64,000 bases of DNA from Chitinophaga rhizophila. Lineage in GTDB: Bacteria; Bacteroidota; Bacteroidia; Chitinophagales; Chitinophagaceae. Positions 26,692 through 35,430 of the stretch are shown one piece after another; positions within the stretch are counted from its first letter, which is position 1; every line of letters starts with the position of its first letter. The stretch lies in assembly GCF_019492185.1 (NCBI RefSeq), contig NZ_JAICCF010000001.1, forward strand, positions 1,984,001 to 2,048,000, in the 5' to 3' direction. The notes under the pieces are model-generated. The model was given only the letters and a program-made list of their open reading frames with translations, was not told the DNA's origin and made no database searches. The position numbers were made by a program, and so were the translations under genes.

Positions 26692-28425
26692 ATGAAAAGC
26701 TCCATGTATTTACTGGTGTCGTTGTGCCTGATGGTTGTGCAGGTAAGCGGGCAACAAAGGACGTATTGCAATCCTGTAAATATAGACTATGGGTTTACCC
26801 CTATTCCTGACTTTTCCGAAGCAGGCAGGCACCGCGCCACCGCAGATCCGGTAATTACTTTATTCAAAGGCGATTACTACCTCTTTTCCACTAACCAATG
26901 GGGATATTGGTGGAGCAGTGACATGTATGACTGGCATTTTGTACCCAGAAAATTTCTGAAGCCCTACCATAAGGTATATGATGAACTTTGTGCACCGGCA
27001 GTATTTGTCATGGGCGATACGTTGTTTGTTATCGGGTCAACCTACGAAAAGAACTTCCCTATCTGGATGAGCACAAATCCCCGTACTGACACCTGGAAAG
27101 AAGTGGTGGATTCTTTCCGTGCCGGCGCATGGGATCCTGCCTTTTTCCTGGACGATGATAACAGGCTATACCTGTATCATGGTTCCAGTAATACCTATCC
27201 GCTGTATGGTCAGGAGATTGACAGACACACCCTGCAACCCAAGGGCGAGCGTCAGGACCTGATACAGCTGCATGATGATGAACATGGGTGGGAGCGTTTT
27301 GGAGAATACAGTGACAACAACTTTATGTCGCCCTTCATGGAAGGCGCATGGATGAATAAACAGCAGGGTAAATATTACCTTCAATACGGTGCACCAGGTA
27401 CAGAATTTAGCGGGTATGGGGATGGGGTATATATCAGTGATTATCCCCTGGGGCCATTCACCTACCAGTCACACAATCCTTTCAGCTATAAGGCAGGTGG
27501 GTTTGCCCGGGGAGCTGGGCATGGGGCGACCTTCCAGGATACGCATCATAGATGGTGGCATGTGTCTACTATAGTAATAAATGTTAAGAACAACTTTGAA
27601 CGGAGGATAGGTATCTGGCCGGCGGGTTTTGACAGCGAAGGAATATTATACTGTAATACCGCATTTGGAGACTATCCGCACTACCTGCCTGACAATACCA
27701 GCGCAGGACAATTTACTGGCTGGATGCTGCTGAACTATCAGCGTCCGGTTGCAGTATCCTCTACCTATGGAGCCTTTCATGCCAATAATGCCGTAGATGA
27801 GAGTATCAAAACGTATTGGTGCGCAGCTACTGCAAAAGCTGGGGAATGGATCCAGACGGACCTGGGAAAGGTATCAGCAGTACATGCAGTACAGATCAAT
27901 TATGCTGACCAGGATGCAGACATTCTGGGTAAACGGACCGACATCTACCACCAATACAGGCTATGGCATTCTGTGGATGGCAGGAAATGGCAGCTGCTCG
28001 TTGATAAAAGCCGCAGTAAAAAGGATGTTCCGCATGATTATATAGAGCTGGGAAAGCCGGTGCATACCCGGTATATAAAGCTGGAGAATGTGCATATGGC
28101 TAATGGTAAATTTGCCATCAGTGGACTTAGGGTATTTGGCAAGGGTAATGGGCAGCCACCCGCTGAGGTAAGGAAGTTTATGGTACTCCGGCAGGAAAGT
28201 GATAAACGGAATGCATGGTTGAAATGGCACCCTTCGGCAGATGCATATGCTTATAATGTTTACTATGGCATATCACCGGATAAGTCATATACTAGTATTA
28301 TGGTATACGGTGTAAACGAGTATTATTTGAAGACACTTGATAAAAATACAAGCTATTATTTTTCGATCGAACCCATCAACGAAAACGGAGCAGGTATAAG
28401 AAGTTCGGTGATAAAAATCGAGTGA
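26692..28425 (+). CDS. secreted GH43-type glycoside hydrolase with F5/8-type C and FN3 domains
   Basis: The 577-residue protein has a signal peptide ending near QVSGQ. A five-bladed propeller of GH43 type follows with the three expected acids: D52 in ATADPVI, D148 in WDPAFF and E217 in FMEGAW. Family members act as arabinosidases, xylosidases or galactosidases. Residues about 355-475 form a discoidin-like F5/8 type C carbohydrate-binding module (WIQTDLGKVSAVHAVQINYA, RYIKLENVHMANGKFAISGL), and the last 90 form an FN3 domain. The GH2-type gene is 233 bp downstream on the same strand. Exact substrate is not readable. Confidence 0.9.
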   Translation: MKSSMYLLVSLCLMVVQVSGQQRTYCNPVNIDYGFTPIPDFSEAGRHRATADPVITLFKGDYYLFSTNQWGYWWSSDMYDWHFVPRKFLKPYHKVYDELCAPAVFVMGDTLFVIGSTYEKNFPIWMSTNPRTDTWKEVVDSFRAGAWDPAFFLDDDNRLYLYHGSSNTYPLYGQEIDRHTLQPKGERQDLIQLHDDEHGWERFGEYSDNNFMSPFMEGAWMNKQQGKYYLQYGAPGTEFSGYGDGVYISDYPLGPFTYQSHNPFSYKAGGFARGAGHGATFQDTHHRWWHVSTIVINVKNNFERRIGIWPAGFDSEGILYCNTAFGDYPHYLPDNTSAGQFTGWMLLNYQRPVAVSSTYGAFHANNAVDESIKTYWCAATAKAGEWIQTDLGKVSAVHAVQINYADQDADILGKRTDIYHQYRLWHSVDGRKWQLLVDKSRSKKDVPHDYIELGKPVHTRYIKLENVHMANGKFAISGLRVFGKGNGQPPAEVRKFMVLRQESDKRNAWLKWHPSADAYAYNVYYGISPDKSYTSIMVYGVNEYYLKTLDKNTSYYFSIEPINENGAGIRSSVIKIE

Positions 28426-28585
28426 TTCTCAGTGATTTTTCGTATCTTTATATGCAAAAACTAAGAGAAGTTAAGACCAAAACAATTGTTTCCCCAGGAT
28501 AGGATTTTGATTCGCACGTTACTATTTAATCAATAAATACTTATTAGATGTGATACCTCAACGCTGATCTTTTATCTATTACTGC

Positions 28586-28597
28586 GTAATCGATTAC
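28586..28597. promoter_or_regulatory. LacI-type operator palindrome upstream of the GH2 gene
   Basis: GTAATCGATTAC is identical to the palindrome before the SusC operon at 8138-8149 and lies 61 bp before the GH2 start, at nearly the same distance. It fits the general LacI-family operator form with central CG. Confidence 0.65.
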
Positions 28598-28658
28598 CTG
28601 GGGCATTAGAACTATTCCACAACGACTAAAATCAATTAATAACCAATCATTTACAGCA

Positions 28659-31058
28659 ATGAATCTGTTTAAGACCGCAAGTGTATGTTTATTGAGTGTC
28701 GCGATTGGTCAGGGCCTGATGGCACAGACCGGTTGGCAGATCCAGCCAACAACGATTAAAACACGTTGGGCCAAGGAAGTTTCCCCTACCAATGCCTTAC
28801 CAGAGTATCCTCGTCCACAGATGGTACGTGAGAACTGGCAGAACCTCAACGGATTATGGAGTTACGCCGTTACCCCTAAAGATGCTGCTACTCCTACAGG
28901 TTACCAGGGAGAGATATTAGTACCTTTTCCGCTGGAGTCAGCACTTTCCGGCGTGAAGAAGGCACTACAGCCTTCTGAGAATCTCTGGTATAAACGCACC
29001 TTTACCAAACCAGCGCTGAAAGACGGAGAGCATGTACTCTTACATTTCGGGGCAGTAGACTGGCAGGCTACAGTGTATGTAAATGGTAAAGAAACCGGTA
29101 CACATACCGGCGGTTATCAGTCTTTCTCGCAAGATATTACCGCTGCGCTGAAAGATGGTGAGAATGAGATTATCGTGAAGGTATATGACCCCACCAGTGA
29201 AGGGGTAGGTCCACATGGTAAACAGGTGCTGAACCCTGAAAATATCTATTATACGCCTTCCTCCGGTATCTGGCAAACAGTATGGATGGAGACAGTGCCG
29301 GCTGCACATATTGCCGGACTTACCCTCACACCTGATATCGACAAGAATATACTGAACGTTAGTGTAAATGCGCCTGCCGGTACTTCGGTTGAGCTGATTG
29401 CTATCGACAACGGTACTGAGGTAGGGAAAGTGAAGGGAAAGCCAGGCGTTGCACTGAAGCTGCCTGTTAAGAATCCGAAACTCTGGTCTCCTGCCAGTCC
29501 TTTTCTCTATGATCTGACCGTTAGATTAACCAAAGGCGGTAAGGTTACTGACGAGGTGAAAAGCTACTTTGGTATGCGTAAGATTGCTATCCAGAAGGAT
29601 GCTAAAGGTGTTGACAGGATATTCCTGAATAATAAGCCATACTTTAACCTGGGTACCCTCGATCAGGGGTTCTGGCCTGACGGACTATACACTGCCCCTA
29701 CAGACAATGCACTGAAGTATGACATTGAAGCGATCAAAGCCATGGGCTTTAATACAATCCGCAAACATATTAAGGTAGAACCTGCGCGTTGGTATTATCA
29801 TGCTGACAAGCTGGGTATGCTGGTATGGCAGGACTTTGTGAACCCAAACCAGGGATTGCCGGAAGGGTCTAAGGTGCAGTATGAGAAAGAAACTAAAGAG
29901 ACTTTGGAACAATTACACAATAGTCCCTCCATTACTACTTGGGTTATCTTCAATGAGAAGTGGGGAGTATATGATCAGCAGCGTATCACAGAGTGGATTA
30001 AAACAGCAGATCCTTCCCGTATAGTAAATGGCCACTCTGGCGAGATGTTATATGTAAACGAGCAGCTTCGCAGCCCATCACCTAATGCCTGGGTAAGCGC
30101 AGACATGACTGATGTTCACTCATATCCTGACCCGATGAATGCACCTGCAGAACCAGGTAAAGCGAGAGTACTGGGTGAATTTGGTGGTATTGGCGTATTT
30201 ATTCCTGACCATCAGTGGAATACTGGTAGCGCATGGGGGTATATACAGGAAAAACCAGCTGCCCTGGCCGCGAAATATACTATTATGAACCAGCATCTGA
30301 AGCTGCTGGAAGCAGATGGTCTATCTGGCTCTATTTACACACAGCCTTTTGATGTGGAAGGAGAACAAAACGGTTTATTAACATATGACCGTGAGGTAGT
30401 GAAAATTCCTTTTGAGCAAATGCGTCAGATACATGCGCCGCTCAATCCTGATCTTGGTACTATCCCTGCTGTAACAGCAATGAACGCTGATCTTACTGAT
30501 CCAGCAGTAGCGTATAGTAAGTTGCTGCAGGAGTATATCGACGGACGCCGCGATCCGGCATTCCTGTTAAAAATGGCAATGATGGCCAAACAAGCAGGTG
30601 ACAAAGAAGGAGCAAATATTGCCGGAGGTGCATATATTGCATCCCTTCAGGCTCCATATTCACCTGAGCAAATGGACCTGATCCTTCAGTTTACTAATAG
30701 TACCAAAGACAAGGGCTTTGCAGTACTACAGCAACACCTGAAAAGCAGTAACTCCAATACTGAAAAAAGGCCGGTTACTGTAAAACTGATGAACATAGTA
30801 TTTAAAGATGTTATCGACCCGGTATTGCAGAAAAGCACAGATCCTGATTGGTCAGCTATAGCCAATAGCATCAAGCCTTATGGCGATCCTGGTGAAGAAA
30901 TTTACCTGAGAGCGAAAACCGTCTATACATTTAATAAACAGGATTGGTCCAACTACGCATCTGTAGCTAATACTTACCTGGAAAAATATGGACAGAATAT
31001 TCCGGAGCAAGAAAGGAATATGTTCCGTCAGGCGATTGATAACAGCAAGAATCAATAA
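28659..31058 (+). CDS. secreted GH2-family glycoside hydrolase
   Basis: The 799-residue protein has a signal peptide ending QGLMAQ. The jelly-roll sugar-binding domain (LNGLWSYAVTP, LWYKRTF, LLHFGAVDWQATVYVNGKE) comes first, then an immunoglobulin-like domain (LWSPASPFLYDLTV) and the TIM barrel. Putative acid/base is E433 in WVIFNEKWG and nucleophile is E507 in VLGEFGG; a catalytic Asn precedes E433 as in all GH2. The last 190 residues are a helical extension I do not recognise. GH2 covers beta-galactosidase, glucuronidase and mannosidase activities. The upstream palindrome suggests co-regulation with the SusC operon. Confidence 0.92.
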   Translation: MNLFKTASVCLLSVAIGQGLMAQTGWQIQPTTIKTRWAKEVSPTNALPEYPRPQMVRENWQNLNGLWSYAVTPKDAATPTGYQGEILVPFPLESALSGVKKALQPSENLWYKRTFTKPALKDGEHVLLHFGAVDWQATVYVNGKETGTHTGGYQSFSQDITAALKDGENEIIVKVYDPTSEGVGPHGKQVLNPENIYYTPSSGIWQTVWMETVPAAHIAGLTLTPDIDKNILNVSVNAPAGTSVELIAIDNGTEVGKVKGKPGVALKLPVKNPKLWSPASPFLYDLTVRLTKGGKVTDEVKSYFGMRKIAIQKDAKGVDRIFLNNKPYFNLGTLDQGFWPDGLYTAPTDNALKYDIEAIKAMGFNTIRKHIKVEPARWYYHADKLGMLVWQDFVNPNQGLPEGSKVQYEKETKETLEQLHNSPSITTWVIFNEKWGVYDQQRITEWIKTADPSRIVNGHSGEMLYVNEQLRSPSPNAWVSADMTDVHSYPDPMNAPAEPGKARVLGEFGGIGVFIPDHQWNTGSAWGYIQEKPAALAAKYTIMNQHLKLLEADGLSGSIYTQPFDVEGEQNGLLTYDREVVKIPFEQMRQIHAPLNPDLGTIPAVTAMNADLTDPAVAYSKLLQEYIDGRRDPAFLLKMAMMAKQAGDKEGANIAGGAYIASLQAPYSPEQMDLILQFTNSTKDKGFAVLQQHLKSSNSNTEKRPVTVKLMNIVFKDVIDPVLQKSTDPDWSAIANSIKPYGDPGEEIYLRAKTVYTFNKQDWSNYASVANTYLEKYGQNIPEQERNMFRQAIDNSKNQ

Positions 31059-31153
31059 CTTTATTATATTACCCGTTGCAAGAGGGACAGTAATCTGTCC
31101 AACTAATCCGGCATAAAGAAGCCCGGGTTAATCATTAAAAGACAACAACAATA

Positions 31154-31181
31154 AAGGGCTCGTTTATCTAAACGGGCCCTT
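31154..31181. terminator. bidirectional terminator between GH2 and DUF1349 genes
   Basis: AAGGGCTCGTTTA and TAAACGGGCCCTT form a 13-bp stem with one wobble pair and a 2-base loop. Confidence 0.8.
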
Positions 31182-31204
31182 CACTTTATATAGGCATTTA
31201 AGAC

Positions 31205-31768
31205 CTAGTCAATAGCTTTTACTTCAAAGTCCTCGAAGACAACATGGAAAGAGGCTTTACCAGGAGCAGCAGCTACCACACCAATACCAACTTGTACATC
31301 AGGAGGGAAATAAGCTAATCGTAGCATGTCATACCGTGTATTGTCAAATGAATACCTGATTTCTACATAGTCACCTTTACGCAGTAGTTTAAGCCAGACG
31401 GCTGCGGGATTATCATGCCTTGGTACCACCGACCAATCTGACACCTCCCGGGTAACGACGGCGCTCACCTGTTGTACACCGTCTACATATTCAATACCGG
31501 TCTTAATCCAGTTCTTTTCATCAATACGTATCATTAATCCCGCCTGATGATACAGTTCTTTATATTCTCCGGTAATCTTCACACTTGCTTCAAAATTCCC
31601 AGTAAGCTCCTGGTAATAAAAAGGACCATTATCCCGGATAAAACCATAGTGCGTAATTCTCCAGTAGTCGGTATCCGGTTCAACGGTACAAGTCATTTTC
31701 TTTTGATCGCCCGACCAATGCAGGGGTTCATTATTCCATTTCATCTGATTATTTTGAGTGTCTGACAT
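31205..31768 (-). CDS. DUF1349 domain protein
   Basis: I chose the ATG that gives a 187-residue protein starting MSDTQNNQMKWNNEPLHW; a longer frame adds 26 residues that look like random sequence. The protein is a single concanavalin-like beta-sandwich of the DUF1349 type, recognised by YYQELTGNFEASVKITGEYK, LYHQAGLMIRIDEKNWIKTG and the closing FHVVFEDFEVKAI. These proteins have been linked to sugar binding and are sometimes called regulation-of-enolase proteins, without firm biochemistry. It has no signal peptide. Confidence 0.88.
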   Translation of the reverse strand: MSDTQNNQMKWNNEPLHWSGDQKKMTCTVEPDTDYWRITHYGFIRDNGPFYYQELTGNFEASVKITGEYKELYHQAGLMIRIDEKNWIKTGIEYVDGVQQVSAVVTREVSDWSVVPRHDNPAAVWLKLLRKGDYVEIRYSFDNTRYDMLRLAYFPPDVQVGIGVVAAAPGKASFHVVFEDFEVKAID

Positions 31769-31899
31769 GATAAATGAGATTACAAGTACAGGAAGTTTAC
31801 AATACTCACCGGCACTATCACTAATATACAAAAAACCGGCAGGCATACTGATAATATCAGTAGCCTAACCGGCTTCACATAGTATAGGGAGTGACAATC

Positions 31900-32712
31900 T
31901 TACGGGAACCTCATTAGCTGATTCCATTCAAAAGTCCATTCTGGAGTATTCAATATTTTTTCACCTTTATATTGATACCATGGCTGTTGTGTAGCTGAAG
32001 GATTTTTAAGTATGTGAATATCCTGTGCGGGCATATAGCTCTGTGCGAGCAGGAAGGTCTTTTGTCCGGCAGCATTTACTGCCACGTCCATCACGAGTAC
32101 AGCATGACCGGGAGAACCACCTCGGATAAATACATCTCCTGCCTGAATAGCACCTGGGGTATCCACAGTTTTCAGTTCTTTACTCAGAGAGAGCGTACCG
32201 GCATAAGAAAATACCACCTGAAGATATTCACTAAAACATGCATCTCCCTGACACGCAGCGCCAATAAGTTTCTTCTGCAAACGGCCATTCTTTATCACAA
32301 ACCGGTAGCCTTTCATCCAGCTGTTATAATCCATTAGCGTACCATCCGTTGCGTGGAAGGCTATCTTTCCATATTGGCGGGTTTCATATAAATATTCTGC
32401 ATACAACCGAATTACCGCATCTGCACATTGTTGCAGATCCTTTTTCCCTACAGAGATATCCAGTACTGCAAACTGCGCCTGCTGATTAGGCTTTTTTTCA
32501 CCATTATACAGGTATACTGTATTGTTTTCTTTCAGTGGCCGCGCCCTTAGCCACGCAGCAAAAGATCCGGGGGCAGCTGCTGGTCTGGTATAACTGGCAG
32601 GCAATGGCAAGTGCCCTACTGTTTTATAATGAACAACAGAATGTAATTGCAGGCTTCTTGCTTCAAGATATTGCCAGAATAACATAGAGGCCACGGTAAC
32701 AAACAGGACCAT
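31900..32712 (-). CDS. DUF4846 domain protein, membrane-anchored or secreted
   Basis: The 270-residue protein starts MVLFVTVASMLFWQYLEARS, a membrane anchor or signal peptide. The frame is open for 50 more codons upstream, but that stretch is rich in Cys and Phe and looks non-coding. The body matches DUF4846: AVIRLYAEYLYETRQYGKIA, FHATDGTLMDYNSWMKGYRF and SPGHAVLVMDVAVN with FLLAQSYMPAQDIHIL at the end. The GHAV...AQSYMPAQ part resembles a papain-like or NlpC/P60-like fold, with Cys in GAACQGDACF; whether it is an enzyme is not established. It lies 210 bp after the SUFU gene on the same strand. Confidence 0.88.
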   Translation of the reverse strand: MVLFVTVASMLFWQYLEARSLQLHSVVHYKTVGHLPLPASYTRPAAAPGSFAAWLRARPLKENNTVYLYNGEKKPNQQAQFAVLDISVGKKDLQQCADAVIRLYAEYLYETRQYGKIAFHATDGTLMDYNSWMKGYRFVIKNGRLQKKLIGAACQGDACFSEYLQVVFSYAGTLSLSKELKTVDTPGAIQAGDVFIRGGSPGHAVLVMDVAVNAAGQKTFLLAQSYMPAQDIHILKNPSATQQPWYQYKGEKILNTPEWTFEWNQLMRFP

Positions 32713-32922
32713 AGTAGTCCAGGTAAAATATCTCAATGGATCAGCATTTTTATTAAGGATGCAGCAGAAAGGGCAATTCCATAACTGAAAGATAAAATTT
32801 GTTGGGGAAGCGTTAAGAACCTGGGAATTAAAGATTAGTAATTGCGTACAGCATACTTTCACAAGATGCTCTCAGTTACTGCACTACAAGTATTAATCAA
32901 TAACACCCCAAGTTCCAAATAT

Positions 32923-33579
32923 CTACTTATCTGTTCTGTCCAGGTCTGTGATCAACAATGGGTTATACTCTCTTATTTCATTAATGAGCCGTTCTACCTC
33001 ACCGGTCTGCGGTTTTGCAAGTAGTCGTTCAACTTCTTTTGAAGTCAGTCCTACCATTTGCAGGAAGGTCACCTCGCCGTGAGGTGTTTTTATAGTTCCC
33101 AGTTCAGGATCTGGTGCAAAGGCAAGTCCGACGATATCTGTAGCTGTTTCCAGCCTGATAGGTCCTTTGGCAGGTATAAAATGGTAGGGTTCAAACCAGC
33201 GTTTGCTTTGATATACATAGCGAGCAAGGTTATTCATTACCTGAATTGCCCACAGTGGATCTCCGTCATCTTCTGCAAACGGCTTCAGTCTGAAGGTAAA
33301 CTCAAACCCCCATTTACTAAATTCGCCTCCTGCCTGCTCTTCATCATAGTACAGCTGTGACATACCATAACTGATAATATGATAGTGCCTGAATTGCTTT
33401 TCGCTATCATAAATACTACTGCCGTCAATAGGATCTTCGCCACCTGCAACATAGTGTAAAGGCGGCGCATAATGTCTGGGTTCCTGCTTTCCGTAGATAG
33501 TTTCCAGTTGTTTATCTATAGACAACCAGCCTACGGCATCTTCTTCATTGAATAGTTTCTGATACTCTTCCTTTGTCAT
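32923..33579 (-). CDS. SUFU (suppressor of fused-like) domain protein
   Basis: The 218-residue cytoplasmic protein has the SUFU core: PRHYAPPLHYVAGGEDPIDG, HYHIISYGMSQLYYDEEQ, SKWGFEFTFRLKPFAEDDGD and FLQMVGLTSKEVERLLA. In bacteria such domains are common among immunity proteins of polymorphic toxin systems and in unassigned housekeeping contexts. Here no toxin gene is adjacent; the gene starts only 13 bp after the lysA stop, so the two are probably co-transcribed. The function is therefore unknown. Confidence 0.88.
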   Translation of the reverse strand: MTKEEYQKLFNEEDAVGWLSIDKQLETIYGKQEPRHYAPPLHYVAGGEDPIDGSSIYDSEKQFRHYHIISYGMSQLYYDEEQAGGEFSKWGFEFTFRLKPFAEDDGDPLWAIQVMNNLARYVYQSKRWFEPYHFIPAKGPIRLETATDIVGLAFAPDPELGTIKTPHGEVTFLQMVGLTSKEVERLLAKPQTGEVERLINEIREYNPLLITDLDRTDK

Positions 33580-33592
33580 AGGTTATAAACAT

Positions 33593-34900
33593 TTACAATT
33601 CGTGTCTGATCATTTTCCTTACAAGGTCATCCTGGGTTTCACGTTCTCTGATAATATATACTTTGTCCTTGTCTACCATAATCTCTGCTGGTCTTACGTG
33701 CAGATTGTAATTGCTGGACATCACCATGCCGTATGCACCAGTTGTAAATACCGCTACATAATCTCCTTGCCTTAAGGTAGGCAAAGGACGTTCTTTTGCA
33801 AAGTAGTCGGACGATTCACAGATAGGCCCTACTACGTCATAGTTGGTAAGACCGTCCTGCTCAACCGGATAATTCCTGTTAGTAAGTATGTGCTGAGGTT
33901 CAGGCTTAACCGGCCAGATGAAATGAAAGGCATTGTACATAGCAGGCCTGATTAGCTCTGTCATGCCACCATCCAGGATAGCAATGTGCTTTTCGCCTGA
34001 TTGTTTTACGTATAATACTTTCGTAACCAGTATGGCAGTATTGGCAGAAATAGATCTTCCTGGCTCGAGAATAATCTTAAATCCTTCGTTTTTTACATAG
34101 GGTTCCAACAGACTGATAATGGGTCCTGCGAAACTTTCCCAGGAAAAGTTATCATTGTCCATGTAGTTAGCTGGAAAACCTCCTCCGATGTTAAGCACCT
34201 TCAGAATGATATTCTTTTGTTTAAGCGCCTTGGTAAGCTCCACCATCTTGTGGATACATTCTTCATAAAAAGTATATGAAGAGATTGGAGAGCCTATATG
34301 ACAATGCAAGCCTCTGATTTTCACATACGGATGATCAGCATTCTCCTCTATCAATGTCTCCACATTGGCATAGTCAATACCAAATTTAGCCCCCTTGTAA
34401 CCGGTACGGGTCTTCTCATTAGTTTTCTCATCCAATATATCAGGCAGAATACGGATCAGTACATTTACCTCACGCTTTAATTCCCCTGCCAGTTCCTGTA
34501 CCCGGGCCAGTTCCTGTTCTGACTCGATATTGATGTATCCAACTTCACTGGTGATTGCTTCTTTTATCTCTTCATCTGATTTACCAACACCGGCAAATAC
34601 GACTTTTGACAAATCAGCATTGCTCTGTTTTACAACAAATAGCTCTCCGCCACTTACAATATCCATACCTGCGCCCAGGGCAGCCAGTTCGTTCAGGAGA
34701 TGCACATTATTACAGGACTTGACCGAAAAACAAAGCGTAGGGTCCAGTTTTTCAAAAGCACTGTAAATCTTTTTATAATGTAACCGCAGGGTATTAGCAG
34801 AATACAGATAAAAAGGTGTAGGTAGCCCCCTTTCAGGCAGACTATCTACAGCAATGTCTTCGCAATGCAATATGCCGTTCTTATATTGAAACAGATCCAT
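33593..34900 (-). CDS. lysA: diaminopimelate decarboxylase
   Basis: The 435-residue enzyme makes L-lysine from meso-diaminopimelate, the last step of lysine biosynthesis. It is a fold-type III PLP enzyme: the PLP lysine is in LCFSVKSCNN, the His and Gly-rich phosphate sites are in RGLHCHIGS and LNIGGGFPANY, the substrate region is ILEPGRSISANT, the catalytic Cys is in VVGPICESSD, and GAYGMVMSSNYN is the usual end motif. The start is MDLFQYKNGIL. It is divergent from an ArsR-type gene and probably leads a transcript that includes the SUFU gene. Confidence 0.96.
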   Translation of the reverse strand: MDLFQYKNGILHCEDIAVDSLPERGLPTPFYLYSANTLRLHYKKIYSAFEKLDPTLCFSVKSCNNVHLLNELAALGAGMDIVSGGELFVVKQSNADLSKVVFAGVGKSDEEIKEAITSEVGYINIESEQELARVQELAGELKREVNVLIRILPDILDEKTNEKTRTGYKGAKFGIDYANVETLIEENADHPYVKIRGLHCHIGSPISSYTFYEECIHKMVELTKALKQKNIILKVLNIGGGFPANYMDNDNFSWESFAGPIISLLEPYVKNEGFKIILEPGRSISANTAILVTKVLYVKQSGEKHIAILDGGMTELIRPAMYNAFHFIWPVKPEPQHILTNRNYPVEQDGLTNYDVVGPICESSDYFAKERPLPTLRQGDYVAVFTTGAYGMVMSSNYNLHVRPAEIMVDKDKVYIIRERETQDDLVRKMIRHEL

Positions 34901-34990
34901 AAAAAATTATCTATAAAACAGTAAGATAAAAGAAATTATTTTCATAAAAACATTATGAAATCCCTAACTATAAAAATCGAGTAATTCCGA

Positions 34991-34998
34991 TACCTTTG
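34991..34998 (+). promoter_or_regulatory. Bacteroidota -7 element directly before the ArsR-type gene
   Basis: TACCTTTG matches the TAnnTTTG consensus and ends only 5 bp before the ATG. Transcription would start at or next to the start codon, implying a leaderless mRNA. No clear TTTG box is seen at the expected upstream spacing. Confidence 0.5.
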
Positions 34999-35003
34999 TA
35001 CGT

Positions 35004-35306
35004 ATGGATCAAGTAGAAGTTTTTAAAGCCTTATCCAATAAAAAAAGGCTCGAAATATTAGCCTGGCTAAAAGAACCGGAAAAACACTTCCCAAAACAGG
35101 AATGTGGTGAGTTCGATAAGACAGGCGTATGTGTGGGGCATATACAACAAAAGTCAGGACTTACGCAATCTACAGTATCAGAATACCTTTCTATGCTGCA
35201 GCGTGCTAATCTGCTGATAGCAACCCGTATGGGACAATGGACGCACTATAAGCGAAATGAAGAAGCTATCAGGCAGCTAGGGATGCATATAAAAGAGGAA
35301 CTGTAA
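35004..35306 (+). CDS. ArsR-family winged-helix regulator
   Basis: The 100-residue protein is a single winged helix: VFKALSNKKRLEILAWL, the recognition region IQQKSGLTQSTVSEYLSML and the wing LIATRMGQWTHYKR. Two Cys residues (about 31 and 39, in QECGEFDKTGVCVG) might bind a metal, but the classic ArsR/SmtB metal motif is not present. It is divergent from lysA with 103 bp between them. Its target is unknown; lysA or the regulator itself are candidates because of the shared region. Confidence 0.92.
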   Translation: MDQVEVFKALSNKKRLEILAWLKEPEKHFPKQECGEFDKTGVCVGHIQQKSGLTQSTVSEYLSMLQRANLLIATRMGQWTHYKRNEEAIRQLGMHIKEEL

Positions 35307-35330
35307 TAAGATTCCTGAAACATACAAGTC

Positions 35331-35383
35331 TATATAATCACCAAGGGCGCTTCACAGTATGAAGCGCCCTTGGTGATTATATA
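35331..35383. terminator. bidirectional terminator with a perfect 23-bp stem
   Basis: The arms begin TATATAATCACCAAGGGCG and mirror it around the 7-base loop ACAGTAT. It sits between the convergent ArsR-type and GH92 genes. It resembles the palindromic repeat at 17706 in style but not in sequence. Confidence 0.9.
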
Positions 35384-35430
35384 AGATTCAAAAAAATGAG
35401 TCACTGACATTGACCAACCATCACTAACTG

